From the NCBI RefSeq assembly GCF_029227915.1, contig NC_079884.1, forward strand, positions 17,362,001 through 17,426,000: 64,000 nt of DNA, written 5' to 3'. Position numbers and translations under genes: made by a program. The stretch's first letter is position 1. Every line of letters starts with the position of its first letter. The notes beneath the pieces are model-generated. The model was not told the origin of the DNA. It worked only from the letters and a program-made list of their open reading frames with translations, and made no database searches. Source of the DNA: Hydractinia symbiolongicarpus. Taxonomy: Eukaryota; Cnidaria; Hydrozoa; Anthoathecata; Hydractiniidae. Of this stretch, positions 40,502 through 55,014 are shown one piece after another.

Positions 40502-43500
40502 TAAAAGCCATGTTACAGTCTTTATAGTCCCGTACGAGTTTTTGACAGCGTCATAAGGGCATGGAGCATTGGAAAACAACCTGAGTCATCATAGTCCTTT
40601 GAGAGTGGACGGACTAGACCAATGGTAACCTGTGGAGACAGGTGGAACAACGTGATTTACGTGTAAGGCCTTTATTAGGCAGTTAATAGCCATGTTACAG
40701 TCTTTATAGCCCTGAACATGTAGTTGACGGTGTTATAACGCCATGGTGTAATGGCAAACGAATTAGGCAGTATAGTCGAATAAGAGTGAAAGGGCTAGAC
40801 CAATGGTAACCTCCGCAGTCACGTGGAACCACGTAATTTACGTGTAAGGCCTTTATTACGCGGTTAAAAGACATATTACAGCCTTTATAGACCTGTACGA
40901 GTATTTCACGAAGTTATAAGGCCGTGGAGCAATGGAAAACGACTTGAGACCTCGTAGTCCATTGAAAGTGGAAGGACTAGACCAATGGTAACCTCCGCAG
41001 ACACGTGAAACCACGTGATTTACGTCTAAGGCTCTTATTACGCGGTTAAAAGCCATGTTACAGTCTTTATGAACCTGTACGAGTATTTGACGGTGTTATA
41101 AGGCCATGGAGCATTGTAAAAAACGACCTGAGACGTCGGAGTCCATTGAGAGTGAAAGGACTAGACCAATGGTAACCTGTGGAGACAGGTGAAACCACGT
41201 GATTTACGTGTAACGCCTTTATTACGCAGTTAAAGGCCATGTTACGGTCTTTATAGACCTGTACGATTATTTCACGAAGTTATAAGGTCATGTAGCATTG
41301 CAAAACGACTTGGGACGTCGTAGTCTATTGAGAGTGGAAGAACTAGACCAATGGTAACCTCCGCAGACACGTGAAACCACGTGATTTACGTCTAAGGCTC
41401 TTATTACGCGGTTAAAAGGAATGTTACAGTCTTTATGAACCTCTACGAGTATTTGACGGTGTTTTAAGGCAATGGAGCATTGCAAAACAACCTGAGACGT
41501 CGAAGTCCATTGAGAGTGGAAGGTCTAGACCAATGGTAACCTGTGGAGACAGGTGGAACAACGTGATTTACGTGTAAGGCCTTTATTAGGCAGTTAATAG
41601 CCATGTTACAGTCTTTATAGCCCTGAACATGTAGTTGACGGTGTTATAACGCCATGGTGTAATGGCAAACGAATTAGGCGGTATAGTCGAATAAGAGTGA
41701 AAGGGCTAGACCAATGGTAACCTCCGCAGTCACGTGGAACCACGTAATTTACGTGTAAGGCCTTTATTACGCGGTTAAAAGACATATTACAGCCTTTATA
41801 GACCTGTACGAGTATTTCACGAAGTTATAAGGCCATGGAGCAATGGAAAATGACTTGAGACCTCGTAGTCCATTGAGGGTTAAAGGACTAGACCAATGGT
41901 AAAATGTGGAGACAGGTGGAACCACGTGATTTATGTGTAAGGCCTTTACTACGCTGGTAAAAGCCATGTTACAGTCTTTATAGTCCCGTACGAGTTTTTG
42001 ACAGTGTTATAAGGGCATGGAGCATTGGAAAACAACCTGAGTCATCATAGTCATTTGAGAGTGGACGATGGTAACCTCCGCAGACATGTGAAACCCCCTT
42101 ATTTACGTCTAAGGCTCTTATTACGCGGTTAAAAGCCGTATTACAGCCTTTATAGACTGGTACGAGTATTTCACGAAGTTATAAGGCCATGGAGCAATGG
42201 AAAACGACTTGGGACGTCGTAGTCCATTGAGAGTGGAAGGACTAGACCAATGGTAACTTCCGCAGACACGTGAAAGCACGTGACTTACGTCTAAGGCTCT
42301 TATTACGCGGTTAAAAGCCATGTTACAGTCTTTATGAACCTCTACGAGTACTTGACGGTGTTTTAAGGCAATGGAGCATTGCAAAACAACTTGGGACGTC
42401 GTAGCCCATTGAGAGTGGAAGGACTACACCAATGGTAAAATCCGCTGACACGTGCAGTCACGTGAATTACATGTAAGGCCATTATTAGGCAGCGAAAGGT
42501 CATAAAACATCCTTTAGAGACGGGTACATGTAGTTGGCGGCTATATAACGCCATGGTGCAATGGAAAACGAATTGGGACGTCATAGTCGAGTAAGAGTGG
42601 AAGGACTAGACCAATGGTTACCTCCACAGACACGTGAAATCACGTGATTTACGTCTAAGGCCTTTATTACGCGGTTAAAAGCCATGTTACAGACTTTATG
42701 AACCTGTACGAGTATTTGACGGTGTTATAAGGCCATGGAGCATCGGAAAACGACCTGAGACGTCGGAGTCCATTGAGAGTGGAAGGTCTAGACCAATGGT
42801 AACCTGTGGAGATCGGTGGAACCACGTGATTTACGTGTAAGGCCTTTATTACGCTATTAAAAGCCATGTTACAGTCTTTATAGTCCCGTACGAGTTTTTG
42901 ACAGCGTTATAAGGGCATGGAGCATTGGAAAACAACCTGAGTCATCATAGTCCTTTAAGAGTGGACGGACTAGACCAATGGTAACCTGTGGAGACAGGTG
43001 GAACAACGTGATTTACGTGTAAGGCCTTTATTAGGCAGTTAATAGCCATGTTACAGTCTTTATAGCCCTGAACATGTAGTTGACGGTGTTATAACGCCAT
43101 GGTGTAATGGCAAACGAATTAGGCAGTATAGTCGAATAAGAGTGAAAGGGCTAGACCAATGGTAACCTCCGCAGTCACGTGGAACCACGTAATTTACGTG
43201 TAAGGCCTTTATTACGTGGTTAAAAGACATATTACAGCCTTTATAGACCTGTACGAGTATTTCACGAAGTTATAAGGCCGTGGAGCAATGGAAAACGACC
43301 TGTGACGTCGGAGTCCATTGAGAGTGAAAGGACTAGACCAATGGTAACATGTGGAGACAGGTGAAACCACGTGATATACGTGTAAGGCCTTTATTACGCA
43401 GTTAAAGGCCATGTTACAGTCTTTATAGACCTGTACGATTATTTCACGAAGTTATAAGGTCATGTAGCATTGCAAAACGACTTGGGAGGTCGTAGTCTAT

Positions 43501-45588
43501 TGAGAGTGGAAGAACTAGACCAATGGTAACCTCCGCAGACACGTGAAACCACGTGATATACGTCTAAGGCTCTTATTACGCGGTTAAAAGGAATGTTACA
43601 GTCTTTATGAACCTCTACGAGTACTTGACGGTGTTATAAGGACATGCAGCATTGGAAAACGACCTGAGACGTCGGAGTCCATTGACAGTGAAAGGTCTAG
43701 ACCAATGGTAAAATGTGGAGACAGGTGGAACCACGTGATTTATGTGTAAGGCCTTTATTACGCGGTTAAAAGCCATGTTACAGTCTTTATGAACCTCTAC
43801 GAGTACTTGACGGTGTTTTAAGGCAATGGAGCATTGCAAAGCAACTTGGGACGTCGTAACCCATTAAGAGTGGAAGGACTACACCAATGGTAAAATCCGC
43901 AGACAAGTGCAGTCACGTGAATTACATGTAAGGCCATTATTAGGCAGCGAAAGGTCATAAAACATCCTTTAGAGACAGGTACATGTAGTTGGCGGTTATA
44001 TTACGCCATGGTGCAATGGAAAACGAATTGGGACGTCATAGTTAAGTGAGGGTTGAAGGACTAGACCAATGGTAACCTCCGCAGACACGTGAAACCACGT
44101 GATTTACGTCTAAGGCTCTTTTTACGCGGTTAAAAGCCATGTTACAGTCTTTATGAACCTCTACGAGTACTTGACGGTGTTTTAAGGCAATGGAGCATTG
44201 CAAAGCAACTTGGGACGTCGTAGCCCATTGAGAGTGAAAGGTCTAGACCAATTGTAAAATGTGGAGACAGGTGCAGTCACGTGAATTACATGTAAGGCTA
44301 TTATTAGGCAGCGAAAGGTCATAAAACATCCTTTAGAGACGGGTACATGTAGTTGGCGGTTATATTACGCCATGGTGCAATGGAAAACGACTTGAGACGT
44401 CGTAGTCCATTGAGAGTGGAAGGACTAGACCAATGGTAACCTCCGCAGACAAGTGAAACCACGTGATTTACGTGTAAAGCCTTTATTACGCGGTTAAAAG
44501 CCATATTACAGCTTTTACAGACTTGTACGAGTATTTCACGAAGTTATAAGGCCATGGCGCAATGGAAAACGAATTGGGACGTCATTGTTGAGTGAGTGTG
44601 GAAGGACTAGACCAATGGTAACCTCAGCAGACACGTGAAGCCCCGTTATTTACGTCTAAGGCTCTTATTACGCGGTTAAAAGCCATATTACAGCCTTTAT
44701 AGACCTGTACGAGTATTTCACGAAGTTATAAGGCCAGGGAGCATTGTAAAAAACGACCTGAGACGTCGGAGTCCATTTAGAGTGAAAGGACTAGACCAAT
44801 GGTAACTTCCGCAGAAACGTGAAACCACGTGAATTACATGTAAGGCCATTATTAGGCAGCGAAAGGTCATAAAACATCCTTTAGAGACGGGTACATGTAG
44901 TTGGCGGTTATATAACGCCATGGTGCAATGGAAAACGAATTGGGACGTCGGAGTCCATTGAGAGTGGAAGGACTAGACCAATGGTAACCTGTGGAGACAG
45001 GTGAAACCACGTGATTTACGTGTAAGGCCTTTATTACGCAGTTAAAAGCCATGTTACAGTCTTTATAATCCCGTACGAGTTTTTGACTGTGTTATAAGGG
45101 CATGGAGCATTAGAAAACAACCCGAGTCATCATAGTCCTTTGAGAGTGGAAGGACTAGACCAATGGTAACCTGTGGAGACAGGTGCAACAACGTGATTTA
45201 CGTGTAAGGCCTTTATTAGGCAGTTAATAGCCATGTTACAGTCTTTATGAATCTGTACGAGTATTTCACGAAGTTATAAGGCCGTGGAGCAATGGAAAAC
45301 GACTTGAGACCTCGTAGTCCATTGAGAGTGGAAGGACTAGACCAATGGTAACCTCCGCAGACACGTGAAACCACGTGATTTACGTCTAAGGCTCTTATTA
45401 CGCGGTTAAAAGCCATGTTACAGTCTTTATGAACCTGTACGAGTATTTGACGGTGTTATAAGGCCATGGAGCAGTGCAAAACGACTTGGGACGTCGTAGT
45501 CCATTGAAAGTGGAAGGACTAGATCAATGGTAACTTCCGCAGACACGTGAAACAACGTGATTTACGTCAAAGGCTCTTATTACGCGGT
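40502..45588. repeat. 5,087-bp duplication, copy 2
   Basis: It directly follows copy 1. The junction at about 40502 joins a GTCAAAGGCTCTTATTACGCGG monomer to the TTAAAAGCCATGTTACAGTC start of copy 1, in perfect monomer register, as expected from unequal exchange between homologous monomers. Copy 2 ends at about 45588 with the same GTCAAAGGC variant. An assembly duplication is the main alternative. Confidence 0.9.
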
Positions 45589-48304
45589 TAAAAGCCATGT
45601 TACAGTCTTTATGAACCTGTACGAGTATTTGACGGTGTTATAAGGCCATGGAGCAGTGCAAAACGACTTGGGACGTCATCGTTGAGTAAGAGTGGAAGGA
45701 ATAGACTAATGGTAACCTCCCCAGACACGTGCAGTCACGTGAAATACATGTAAGGCCATTATTAGGCAGCGTAAGGTCATAAAACATCCTTTAGAGACGG
45801 GTACATGTAGTTGGCGGTTATATAACGCCATGGAGCAATGGAAAACGACTTGGGACGTCGTAGTTCATTGAGAATGGAAGGACTAGACCAATGGTAACCT
45901 GTGGAGACAGGTGAAACCACGTGATTTACGTGTAAGGCCTTTATTACGCAGTTAAAAGCCATGTTACAGTCTTTATAATCCCGTACGAGTTTTTGACTGT
46001 GTTATAAGGGCAAGGAGCATTAGAAAACAACCCGAGTCATCATAGTCCTTTGAGAGTGGAAGGACTAGACCAATGGTAACCTGTGGAGACAGGTGCAACA
46101 ACGTGATTTACGTGTAAGGCCTTTATTAGGCAGTTAATAGCCATGTTACAGTCTTTATAGCCCTGAACATGTAGTTGACGGTGTTATAACGCCATGGTGT
46201 AATGGCAAACGAATTAGGCGGTATAGTCGAATAAGAGGGAAAGGGCTAGACCAATGGTAACCTCCGCAGTCACGTGGAACCATGTAATTTACGTGTAAGG
46301 CCTTTATTACGCGGTTAAAAGACATAATACAGCCTTTATAGACCTGTACGAGTATTTCGCGAAGTTATAAGGCCATGGAGCAACGGAAAACGACTTGAGA
46401 CCTCGTAGTAGAGTGGAAGGACTAGACCAATGGAAACCTCCGCAGACACGTGAAACCACGTGATTTACGTCTAAGGCTCCTATTACGCGGTTAAAAGCCA
46501 TGTTACAGTCTTTATGAACCTGTACGAGTATTTGACGGTGTTATAAGGCCATGGAGCATTGGAAAACGACCTGAGACGTCGGAGTCCATTGAGAGTGGAA
46601 GGTCTAGACCAATGGTAACCTGTGGAGATCGTTGGAACCACGTGTATTACGTCTAAGGCCTTTATTACGCGGTTAAAAGCCATATTACAGCTTTTACAGA
46701 CCTGTACGAGTATTTCACGAAGTTATAAGGCCATGACGCAATGGAAAACGAATTGGGACGTCATCGTTGAGTGAGTGGGGAAGGACTAGACCAATGCTAA
46801 CCTCCGCAGACACGTGAAGCCCCGTTATTTACGTCTAAGGCTCTTATTACGCGGGTAAAAGCCATATTACAGCCTTTATAGACCTGTACGAGTATTTCAC
46901 GAAGTTATAAGGCCATGGAGCAATGCAAAACGACTTGGAACGTCGTAGTCCATTGAAAGTGGAAGGACTAGATCAATGGTAACTTCCGCAGACACGTGAA
47001 ACAACGTGATTTACGTCTAAGGCTCTTATTACGCGGTTTAAAGCCATGTTACAGTCTTTATGAACCTCTACGAGTACTTGACGGTGTTTTAAGGCAACGG
47101 AGCATTGCAAAACGACTTGGGAGGTCGTAGCCCATTGAGAGTGGAAGGACTACACCAATGGTAAAATCAGCAGACACGTGCAGTCACGTGAATTACATGT
47201 AAGGCCATTATTAGGCAGCGAAAGGTCATAAAACATCCTTTAGAGACGGGTACATGTAGTTGGCGGTTATATTACGCCATGGTGCAATGGAAAACGAATT
47301 GGGACGTCATAGTTGAGTGAGGGTTGAAGGACTAGACCAATGGTAACCTTCGCAGACACGTGAAACCACGTGATTTACGTCTAAGGCTCTTATTACGCGG
47401 TTAAAAGCCATGTTACAGTCTTTATGAACCTGTACGAGTATTTGACGGTGTTATAAGGCCATGGAGCATTGTAAAAAACGACCTGAGACGTCGGAGTCCA
47501 TTGAGAGTGAAAGGACTAGACCAATGGTAACCTGTGGAGACAGGTGAAACCACCTGATTTACGTGTAAGGCCTTTATTACGCAGTTAAAGGCCATGTTAC
47601 AGTCTTTATAGACCTGTACGATTATTTCACGAAGTGATAAGGTCATGTAGCATTGCAAAACGACTTGGGACGTCGTAGTCTATTGAGAGTGGAAGAACTA
47701 GACCAATGGTAACCTCCGCAGACACGTGAAACCACGTGATTTACGTCTAAGGCTCTTATTACGCGGTTAAAAGCCGTATTACAGCCTTTATAGACCTGTA
47801 CGAGTATTTCACGAAGTTATAAGGCCATGGAGCAATGGAAAACGACTTGGGACGTCGTAGTCCATTGAGAGTGGAAGGACTAGACCAATGGTAACTTCCG
47901 CAGACACGTGAAAGCACGTGACTTACGTCTAAGGCTCTTATTACGCGGTTAAAAGCCATGTTACAGTCTTTATGAACCTCTACGAGTACTTGACGGTGTT
48001 TTAAGGCAATGGAGCATTGCAAAACAACTTGGGACGTCGTAGCCCATTGAGAGTGGAAGGACTACACCAATGGTAAAATCCGCAGACACATGCAGTCACG
48101 TGAATTACATGTAAGGCCATTATTAGGCAGCGAAAGGTCATAAAACATCCTTTAGAAACGGGTACATGTAGTTGGCGGCTAAATAACGCCATGGTGCAAT
48201 GGAAAACGAATTGGGACGTCATAGTCGAGTAAGAGTGGAAGGACTAGACTAATGGTAACCTCCGCAGTCACGTGGAACCACGTAATTTACGTGTAAGGCT
48301 TTTA
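45589..48304. repeat. Transitional satellite between HOR-C and HOR-D types
   Basis: The rare GAGCAGTGCAAAACG variant appears at about 45470 and exactly one monomer later at about 45652, a local single-monomer duplication at the duplication border. The GAATAGACTAATGG variant typical of the right part first appears at about 45698. A monomer with a 6-bp deletion lies near 46408 (CTCGTAGTAGAGTGG). The monomer at 44867 is echoed at 45777 (5 x 182 bp). Confidence 0.7.
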
Positions 48305-51300
48305 TTACGCGGTTAAAAGACATATTACTGCCTTTGTAGACCTGTACGCGTATTTCACGAAGTTATAAGGCCATGGAGCAATGGAAAACGACTTGAGACC
48401 TCGTAGTCCATTGAGGGTTAAAGGACTAGACCAATGGTAAAATGTGGAGACAGGTGGAACCACGTGATTTATGTGTAAGGCCTTTATTACGCGGTTAAAA
48501 TCCAAGTTACAGTCTTTATAGACCTGTACGATTATTTCACGAAGTTATAAGGCCATGGAGCATTGCAAAACGACTTGGGACGTCATCGTTGAGTAAGAGT
48601 GGAAGGAATAGACTAATGGTAACCTCCGCAGACACGTGCAGTCACGTGAATTACATGTAAGGCCATTATTAGGCAGCGAAAGGTCATAAAACATCCTTTA
48701 GAGACGGGTACATGTAGTTGGCGGTTATATAACGCCATGGAGCAATGGAAAACGACTTGGGACGTCGTAGCCCATTGAGAGTGGAAGGACTACACCAATG
48801 GTAAAATCCGCAGACACGTGCAGTCACGTGAATTACATGTAAGGCCATTATTAGGAACGAAAGGTCATAAAACATCCTTTAGAGACGGGTACATGTAGTT
48901 GGCGGTTATATTACGCCATGGTGCAATGGAAAACGAATTGGGACGCCATAGTTGAGTGAGGGTTGAAGGACTAGACCAATGGTAACCTCCGCAGACACGT
49001 GAAACCACGTGATTTACGTGTAAGGCCTTTATTACGCAGTTAAAGGCCATGTTACAGTCTTTATAGACCTGTACGATTATTTCACGAAGTTATAAGGCCA
49101 TGTAGCATTGCAAAACGACTTGGGACGTCGTAGTCCATTGAGAGTGGAAGGACTAGACCAATGGTAACCTCCGCAGACACGTGAAACCACGTGATTTACG
49201 TCTAACGCTCTTATTACGCGGTTAAAAGCCATGTTACAGTCTTTATGAACCTGTACGAGTATTTGACGGTGTTATAAGGCCATGGAGCATTGGAAAACGA
49301 CCTGAGACGTAAGAGTCCATTGAGAGTGGAAGGTCTAGACCAATGGGAACCTGTGGAGACAGGTGGAACCACGTGAGTTACGTGTAAGGCCTTTATTAGG
49401 CAGTTAATAGCCATGTTACAGTCTTTATAGCCCTGAACATGTAGTTGACGGTGTTATAACGCCATGGTGTAATGGCAAAGGAATTAGGCGGTATAGTCGA
49501 ATAAGAGTGAAAGGGCTAGACCAATGGTAACCCCCGCAGTCACGTGGAACCACGTAATTTACGTGTAAGGACTTTATTACGCGGTTAAAAGACATATTAC
49601 TGCCTTTATAGACCTGTACGAGTATTTCACGAAGTTATAAGGCCATGGAGCAATGGAAAACGACTTGAGACCTCGTAGTCCATTGAGGGTTAAAGGACTA
49701 GACCAATGGTAAAATGTGGAGACAGGTGGAACCACGTGATTTATGTGTAAGTCCTTTATTACGCGGTTAAAATCCAAGTTACAGTCTTTATAGACCTGTA
49801 CGATTATTTCACGAAGTTATAAGGCCATGGAGCATTGCAAAACGACTTGGGACGTCATCGTTGAGTAAGAGTGGAAGGAATAGACTAATGGTAACCTCCG
49901 CAGACACGTGCAGTCACGTGAATTACATGTAAGGCCATTATTAGGCAGCGAAAGGTCATAAAACATCCTTTAGAGACGGGTACATGTAGTTGGCGGTTAT
50001 ATAACGCCATGGTGCAATGGAAAACGAATTGGGACGTCATAGTTGAGTGAGGGTTGAAGGACTAGACCAATGGTAACCTCCGCAGACACGTGAAACCACG
50101 TGATTTACGTCTAAGGCTCTTATTACGCGGTTAAAAGCCATATTACAGCCTTTATAGACCTGTACGAGTATTTGACGGTGTTATAAGGCCATGGAGCATT
50201 GTAAAAAACGATCTGAGACGTCGGAGTCCATTGAGAGTGAAAGGACTAGACCAATGGTAACCTGTGGAGACAGGTGAAACCACGTGATTTACGTGTAAGG
50301 CCTTTATTACGCAGTTAAAGGCCATGTTACAGTCTTTATAGACCTGTACGATTATTTCACGAAGTTATAAGGCCATGTAGCATTGCAAAACGACTTGGGA
50401 CGTCGTAGTCTATTGACAGTGGAAGGACTAGACCAATGGTAACCTCCGCAGACACGTGAAACCACGTGATTTACGTCTAACGCTCTTATTACGCGGTTAA
50501 AAGCCATGTTACAGTCTTTATGAACCTGTACGAGTATTTGACGGTGTTATAAGGCCATGGAGCATTGGAAAACGACCTGAGACGTAAGAGTCCATTGAGA
50601 GTGGAAGGTCTAGACCAATGGTAACCTGTGGAGACAGGTGGAACCACGTGAGTTACGTGTAAGGCCTTTATTAGGCAGTTAATAGCCATGTTACAGTCTT
50701 TATAGCCCTGAACATGTAGTTGACGGTGTTATAACGCCATGGTGTAATGGCAAAGGAATTAGGCGGTATAGTCGAATATGAGTGAAAGGGCTAGACCAAT
50801 GGTAACCCCCGCAGTCACGTGGAACCACGTAATTTACGTGTAAGGCCTTTATTACGCGGTTAAAAGACATATTACTGCCTTTATAGACCTGTACGAGTAT
50901 TTCACGAAGTTATAAGGCCATGGAGCAATGGAAAACGACTTGAGACCTCGTAGTCCATTGAGGGTTAAAGGACTAGACCAATGGTAAAATGTGGAGACAG
51001 GTGGAAACAAGTGATTTATGTGTAAGGCCTTTATTACGCGGTTAAAATCCAAGTTACAGTCTTTATAGACCTGTACGATTATTTCACGAAGTTATAAGGC
51101 CATGGAGCATTGCAAAACGGCTTGGGACGTCATCGTTGAGTAAGAGTGGAAACAATAGACTAATGGTAACCTCCGCAGACACGTGCAGTCACGTGAATTA
51201 CATGTAAGGCCATTATTAGGCAGCGAAAGGTCATAAAACATCCTTTAGAGACGGGTACATGTAGTTGGCGGTTATATAACGCCATGGTGCAATGGAAAAC

Positions 51301-54300
51301 GACTTGGGACGTCGTAGTTCATTGAGAATGGAAGGACTAGACCAATGGTAAAATCCGCAGACACGTGCAGTCACGTGAATTACATGTAAGGCCATTATTA
51401 GGCAGCGAAAGGTCATAAAACATCCTTTAGAGACGGGTACATGTAGTTGGCGGTTATATTACGCCATGGTGCAATGGAAAACGAATTGGGACGTCATAGT
51501 TGAGTGAGGGTTGAAGGACTAGACCAATGATAACCTCCGCAGACACGTGAAACCACGTGATTTACGTCTAAGGCTCTTATTACGCGGTTAAAAGCCATAT
51601 TACAGCCTTTATTGACCTGTACGAGTATTTGACGGTGTTATAAGGCCATGGAGCATTGTAAAAAACGACCTGAGACGTCGGAGTCCATTGAGAGTGAAAG
51701 GACTAGACCAATGGTAACCTGTGGAGACAGGTGAAACCACGTGATTTACGTGTAAGGCCTTTATTACGCAGTTAAAGGCCATGTTACAGTCTTTATAGAC
51801 CTGTACGATTATTTCACGAAGTTATAAGGTCATGTAGCATTGCAAAACGACTTGGGACGTCGTAGTCTATTGAGAGTGGAAGAACTAGACCAATGGTAAC
51901 CTCCGCAGACACGTGAAACCACGTGATTTACGTCTAACGCTCTTATTACGCGGTTAAAAGCCATGTTACAGTCTTTATGAACCTGTACGAGTATTTGACG
52001 GTGTTATAAGGCCATGGAGCATTGGAAAACGACCTGAGACGTAAGAGTCCATTGAGAGTGGAAGGTCTAGACCAATGGTAACCTGTGGAGACAGGTGGAA
52101 CGACGTGAGTTACGTGTAAGGCCTTTATTAGGCAGTTAATAGCCATGTTACAGTCTTTATAGCCCTGAACATGTAGTTGACGGTGTTATAACGCCATGGT
52201 GTAATGGCAAAGGAATTAGGCGGTATAGTCGAATAAGAGTGAAAGGGCTAGACCAATGGTAACCCCCGAAGTCACGTGGAACCACGTAATTTACGTGTAA
52301 GGCCTTTATTACGCGGTTAAAAGACATATTACTGCCTTTATAGACCTGTACGAGTATTTCACGAAGTTATAAGGCCATGGAGCAATGGAAAACGACTTGA
52401 GACCTCGTAGTCCATTGAGGGTTAAAGGACTAGACCAATGGTAAAATGTGGAGACAGGTGGAACCACGTGATTTATGTGTAAGGCCTTTATTACGCGGTT
52501 AAAATCCAAGTTACAGTCTTTATAGACCTGTACGATTATTTCACGAAGTTATAAGGCCATGGAGCATTGCAAAACGACTTGGGACGTCATCGTTGAGTAA
52601 GAGTGGAAGGAATAGACTAATGGTAACCTCCGCAGACACGTGCAGTCACGTGAATTACATGTAAGGCCATTATTAGGCAGCGAAAGGTCATAAAACATCC
52701 TTTAGAGACGGGTACATGTAGTTGGCGGTTATATAACGCCATGGTGCAATGGAAAACGACTTGGGACGTCGTAGTTCATTGAGAATGAAAGGACTAGACC
52801 AATGGTAAAATCAGCAGACACGTGCAGTCACGTGAATTACATGTAAGGCCATTATTAGGCAGCGAAAGGTCATAAAACATCCTTTAGAGACGGGTACATG
52901 TAGTTGGCGGTTATATTACGCCATGGTGCAATGGAAAACGAATTGGGACGTCATAGTTGAGTGAGGGTTGAAGGACTAGACCAATGGTAACCTCCGCAGA
53001 CACGTGAAACCACGTGATTTACGTCTAAGGCTCTTATTACGCGGTTAAAAGCCAAACTACAGCCTTTATAGACCTGTACGAGTATTTGACGGTGTTATAA
53101 GGCCATGGAGCATTGTAAAAAACGACCTGAGACGTCGGAGTCTATTGAGAGTGGAAGAACTAAACCAATGGTAACCTCCGCAGACACGTGAAACCACGTG
53201 ATTTACGTCTAAGGCTCTTATTACGCGGTTAAAAGCCATATTACAGCCTTTATTGACCTGTACGAGTATTTGACGGTGTTATAAGGCCATGGAGCATTGT
53301 AAAAAACGACCTGAGACGTCGGAGTCCATTGAGAGTGAAAGGACTAGACCAATGGTAACCTGTGGAGACAGGTGAAACCACGTGATTTACGTGTAAGGCC
53401 TTTATTACGCAGTTAAAGGCCATGTTACAGTCTTTATAGACCTGTACGATTATTTCACGAAGTTATAAGGCCATGTAGCATTGCAAAACGACTTGGGACG
53501 TCGTAGTCCATTGAGAGTGGAAGGACTAGACCAATGGTAACCTCCGCAGACACGTGAAACCACGTGATTTACGTCTAAGGCTCTTATTACGCGGTTAAAA
53601 GCCATGTTACAGTCTTTATGAACCTGTACGAGTATTTGACGGTGTTATAAGGCCATGGAGCATTGGAAAACGACCTGAGACGTAAGAGTCCATTGAGAGT
53701 GGAAGGTCTAGACCAATGGTAACCTGTGGAGACAGGTGGAACCACGTGAGTTACGTGTAAGGCCTTTATTAGGCAGTTAATAGCCATGTTACAGTCTTTA
53801 TAGCCCTGAACATGTAGTTGACGGTGTTATAACGCCATGGTGTAATGGCAAAGGAATTAGGCGGTATAGTCGAATAAGAGTGAAAGGGCTAGACCAATGG
53901 TAACCCCCGCAGTCACGTGGAACCACGTAATTTACGTGTAAGGCCTTTATTACGCGGTTAAAATCCAAGTTACAGTCTTTATAGACCTGTACGATTATTT
54001 CACGAAGTTATAAGGCCATGGAGCATTGCAAAACGACTTGGGACGTCATCGTTGAGTAAGAGTGGAAGGAATAGACTAATGGTAACCTCCGCAGACACGT
54101 GCAGTCACGTGAATTACATGTAAGGCCATTATTAGGCAGCGAAAGGTCATAAAACATCCTTTAGAGACGGGTACATGTAGTTGGCGGTTATATAACGCCA
54201 TGGTGCAATGGAAAACGAATTGGGACGTCATAGTTGAGTGAGGGTTGAAGGACTAGACCAATGGTAACCTCCGCAGACACGTGAAACCACGTGATTTACG

Positions 54301-55014
54301 TCTAAGGCTCTTATTACGCGGTTAAAAGCCATATTACAGCCTTTATAGACCTGTACGAGTATTTGATGGTGTTATAAGTCCATGGAGCATTGTAAAAAAC
54401 GACCTGAGACGTCGGAGTCCATTGAGAGTGAAAGGACTAGACCAATGGTAACCTGTGGGGACAGGTGAAACCACGTGATTTACGTGTAAGGCCTTTATTA
54501 CGCAGTTAAAGGCCATGTTACAGTCTTTATAGACCTGTACGATTATTTCACGAAGTTATAAGGTCATTAGCATTGCAAAACGACTTGGGACGTCGTAGTC
54601 TATTGAGAGTGGAAGAACTAGACCAATGGTAACCTCCGCAGACACGTGAAACCACGTGATTTACGTCTAAGGCTCTTATTACGCGGTTAAAAGCCATGTT
54701 ACAGTCTTTATGAACCTCTACGAGTACTTGACGGTGTTTTAAGGCAATGGAGCATTGCAAAACGACTTGGGACGTCGTAGCCCATTGAGAGTGGAAGGAC
54801 TACACCAATGGTAAAATCGGCAGACACGTGCAGTCACGTGAATTACATGTAAGGCCATTATTAGGCAGCGAAAGGTCATAAAACATCCTTTAGAGACGGG
54901 TACATGTAGTTGGCGGTTATATTACGCCATGGTGCAATGGAAACGAATTGGGACGTCATAGTTGAGTGAGGGTTGAAGGACTAGACCAATGGTAACCTCC
55001 GCAGACACGTGAAA
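48305..55014. repeat. HOR-D, 7- to 9-monomer units
   Basis: The ACATATTACTGCC monomer occurs at 48305, 49577, 50852 and 52309 (spacings 1272, 1275 and 1457 bp). The partner monomer with ACGTAAGAGTCC occurs at 49214, 50489, 51946 and 53587 (1275, 1457 and 1641 bp). Units thus grow by single monomers from 7 to 8 to 9. The CCAAT-less GAATAGACTAATGG monomer occurs about once per unit. Confidence 0.8.
49178..49193. promoter_or_regulatory. Two CACGTG palindromes 10 bp apart (example, class 3)
   Basis: CACGTG-aaac-CACGTG, with the hexamers starting at 49178 and 49188. It belongs to the CTCCGCAGACACGTG class, which is among the commonest in the window. Some members degrade the second site to AACGTG, for example near 60294. 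Confidence 0.45.
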
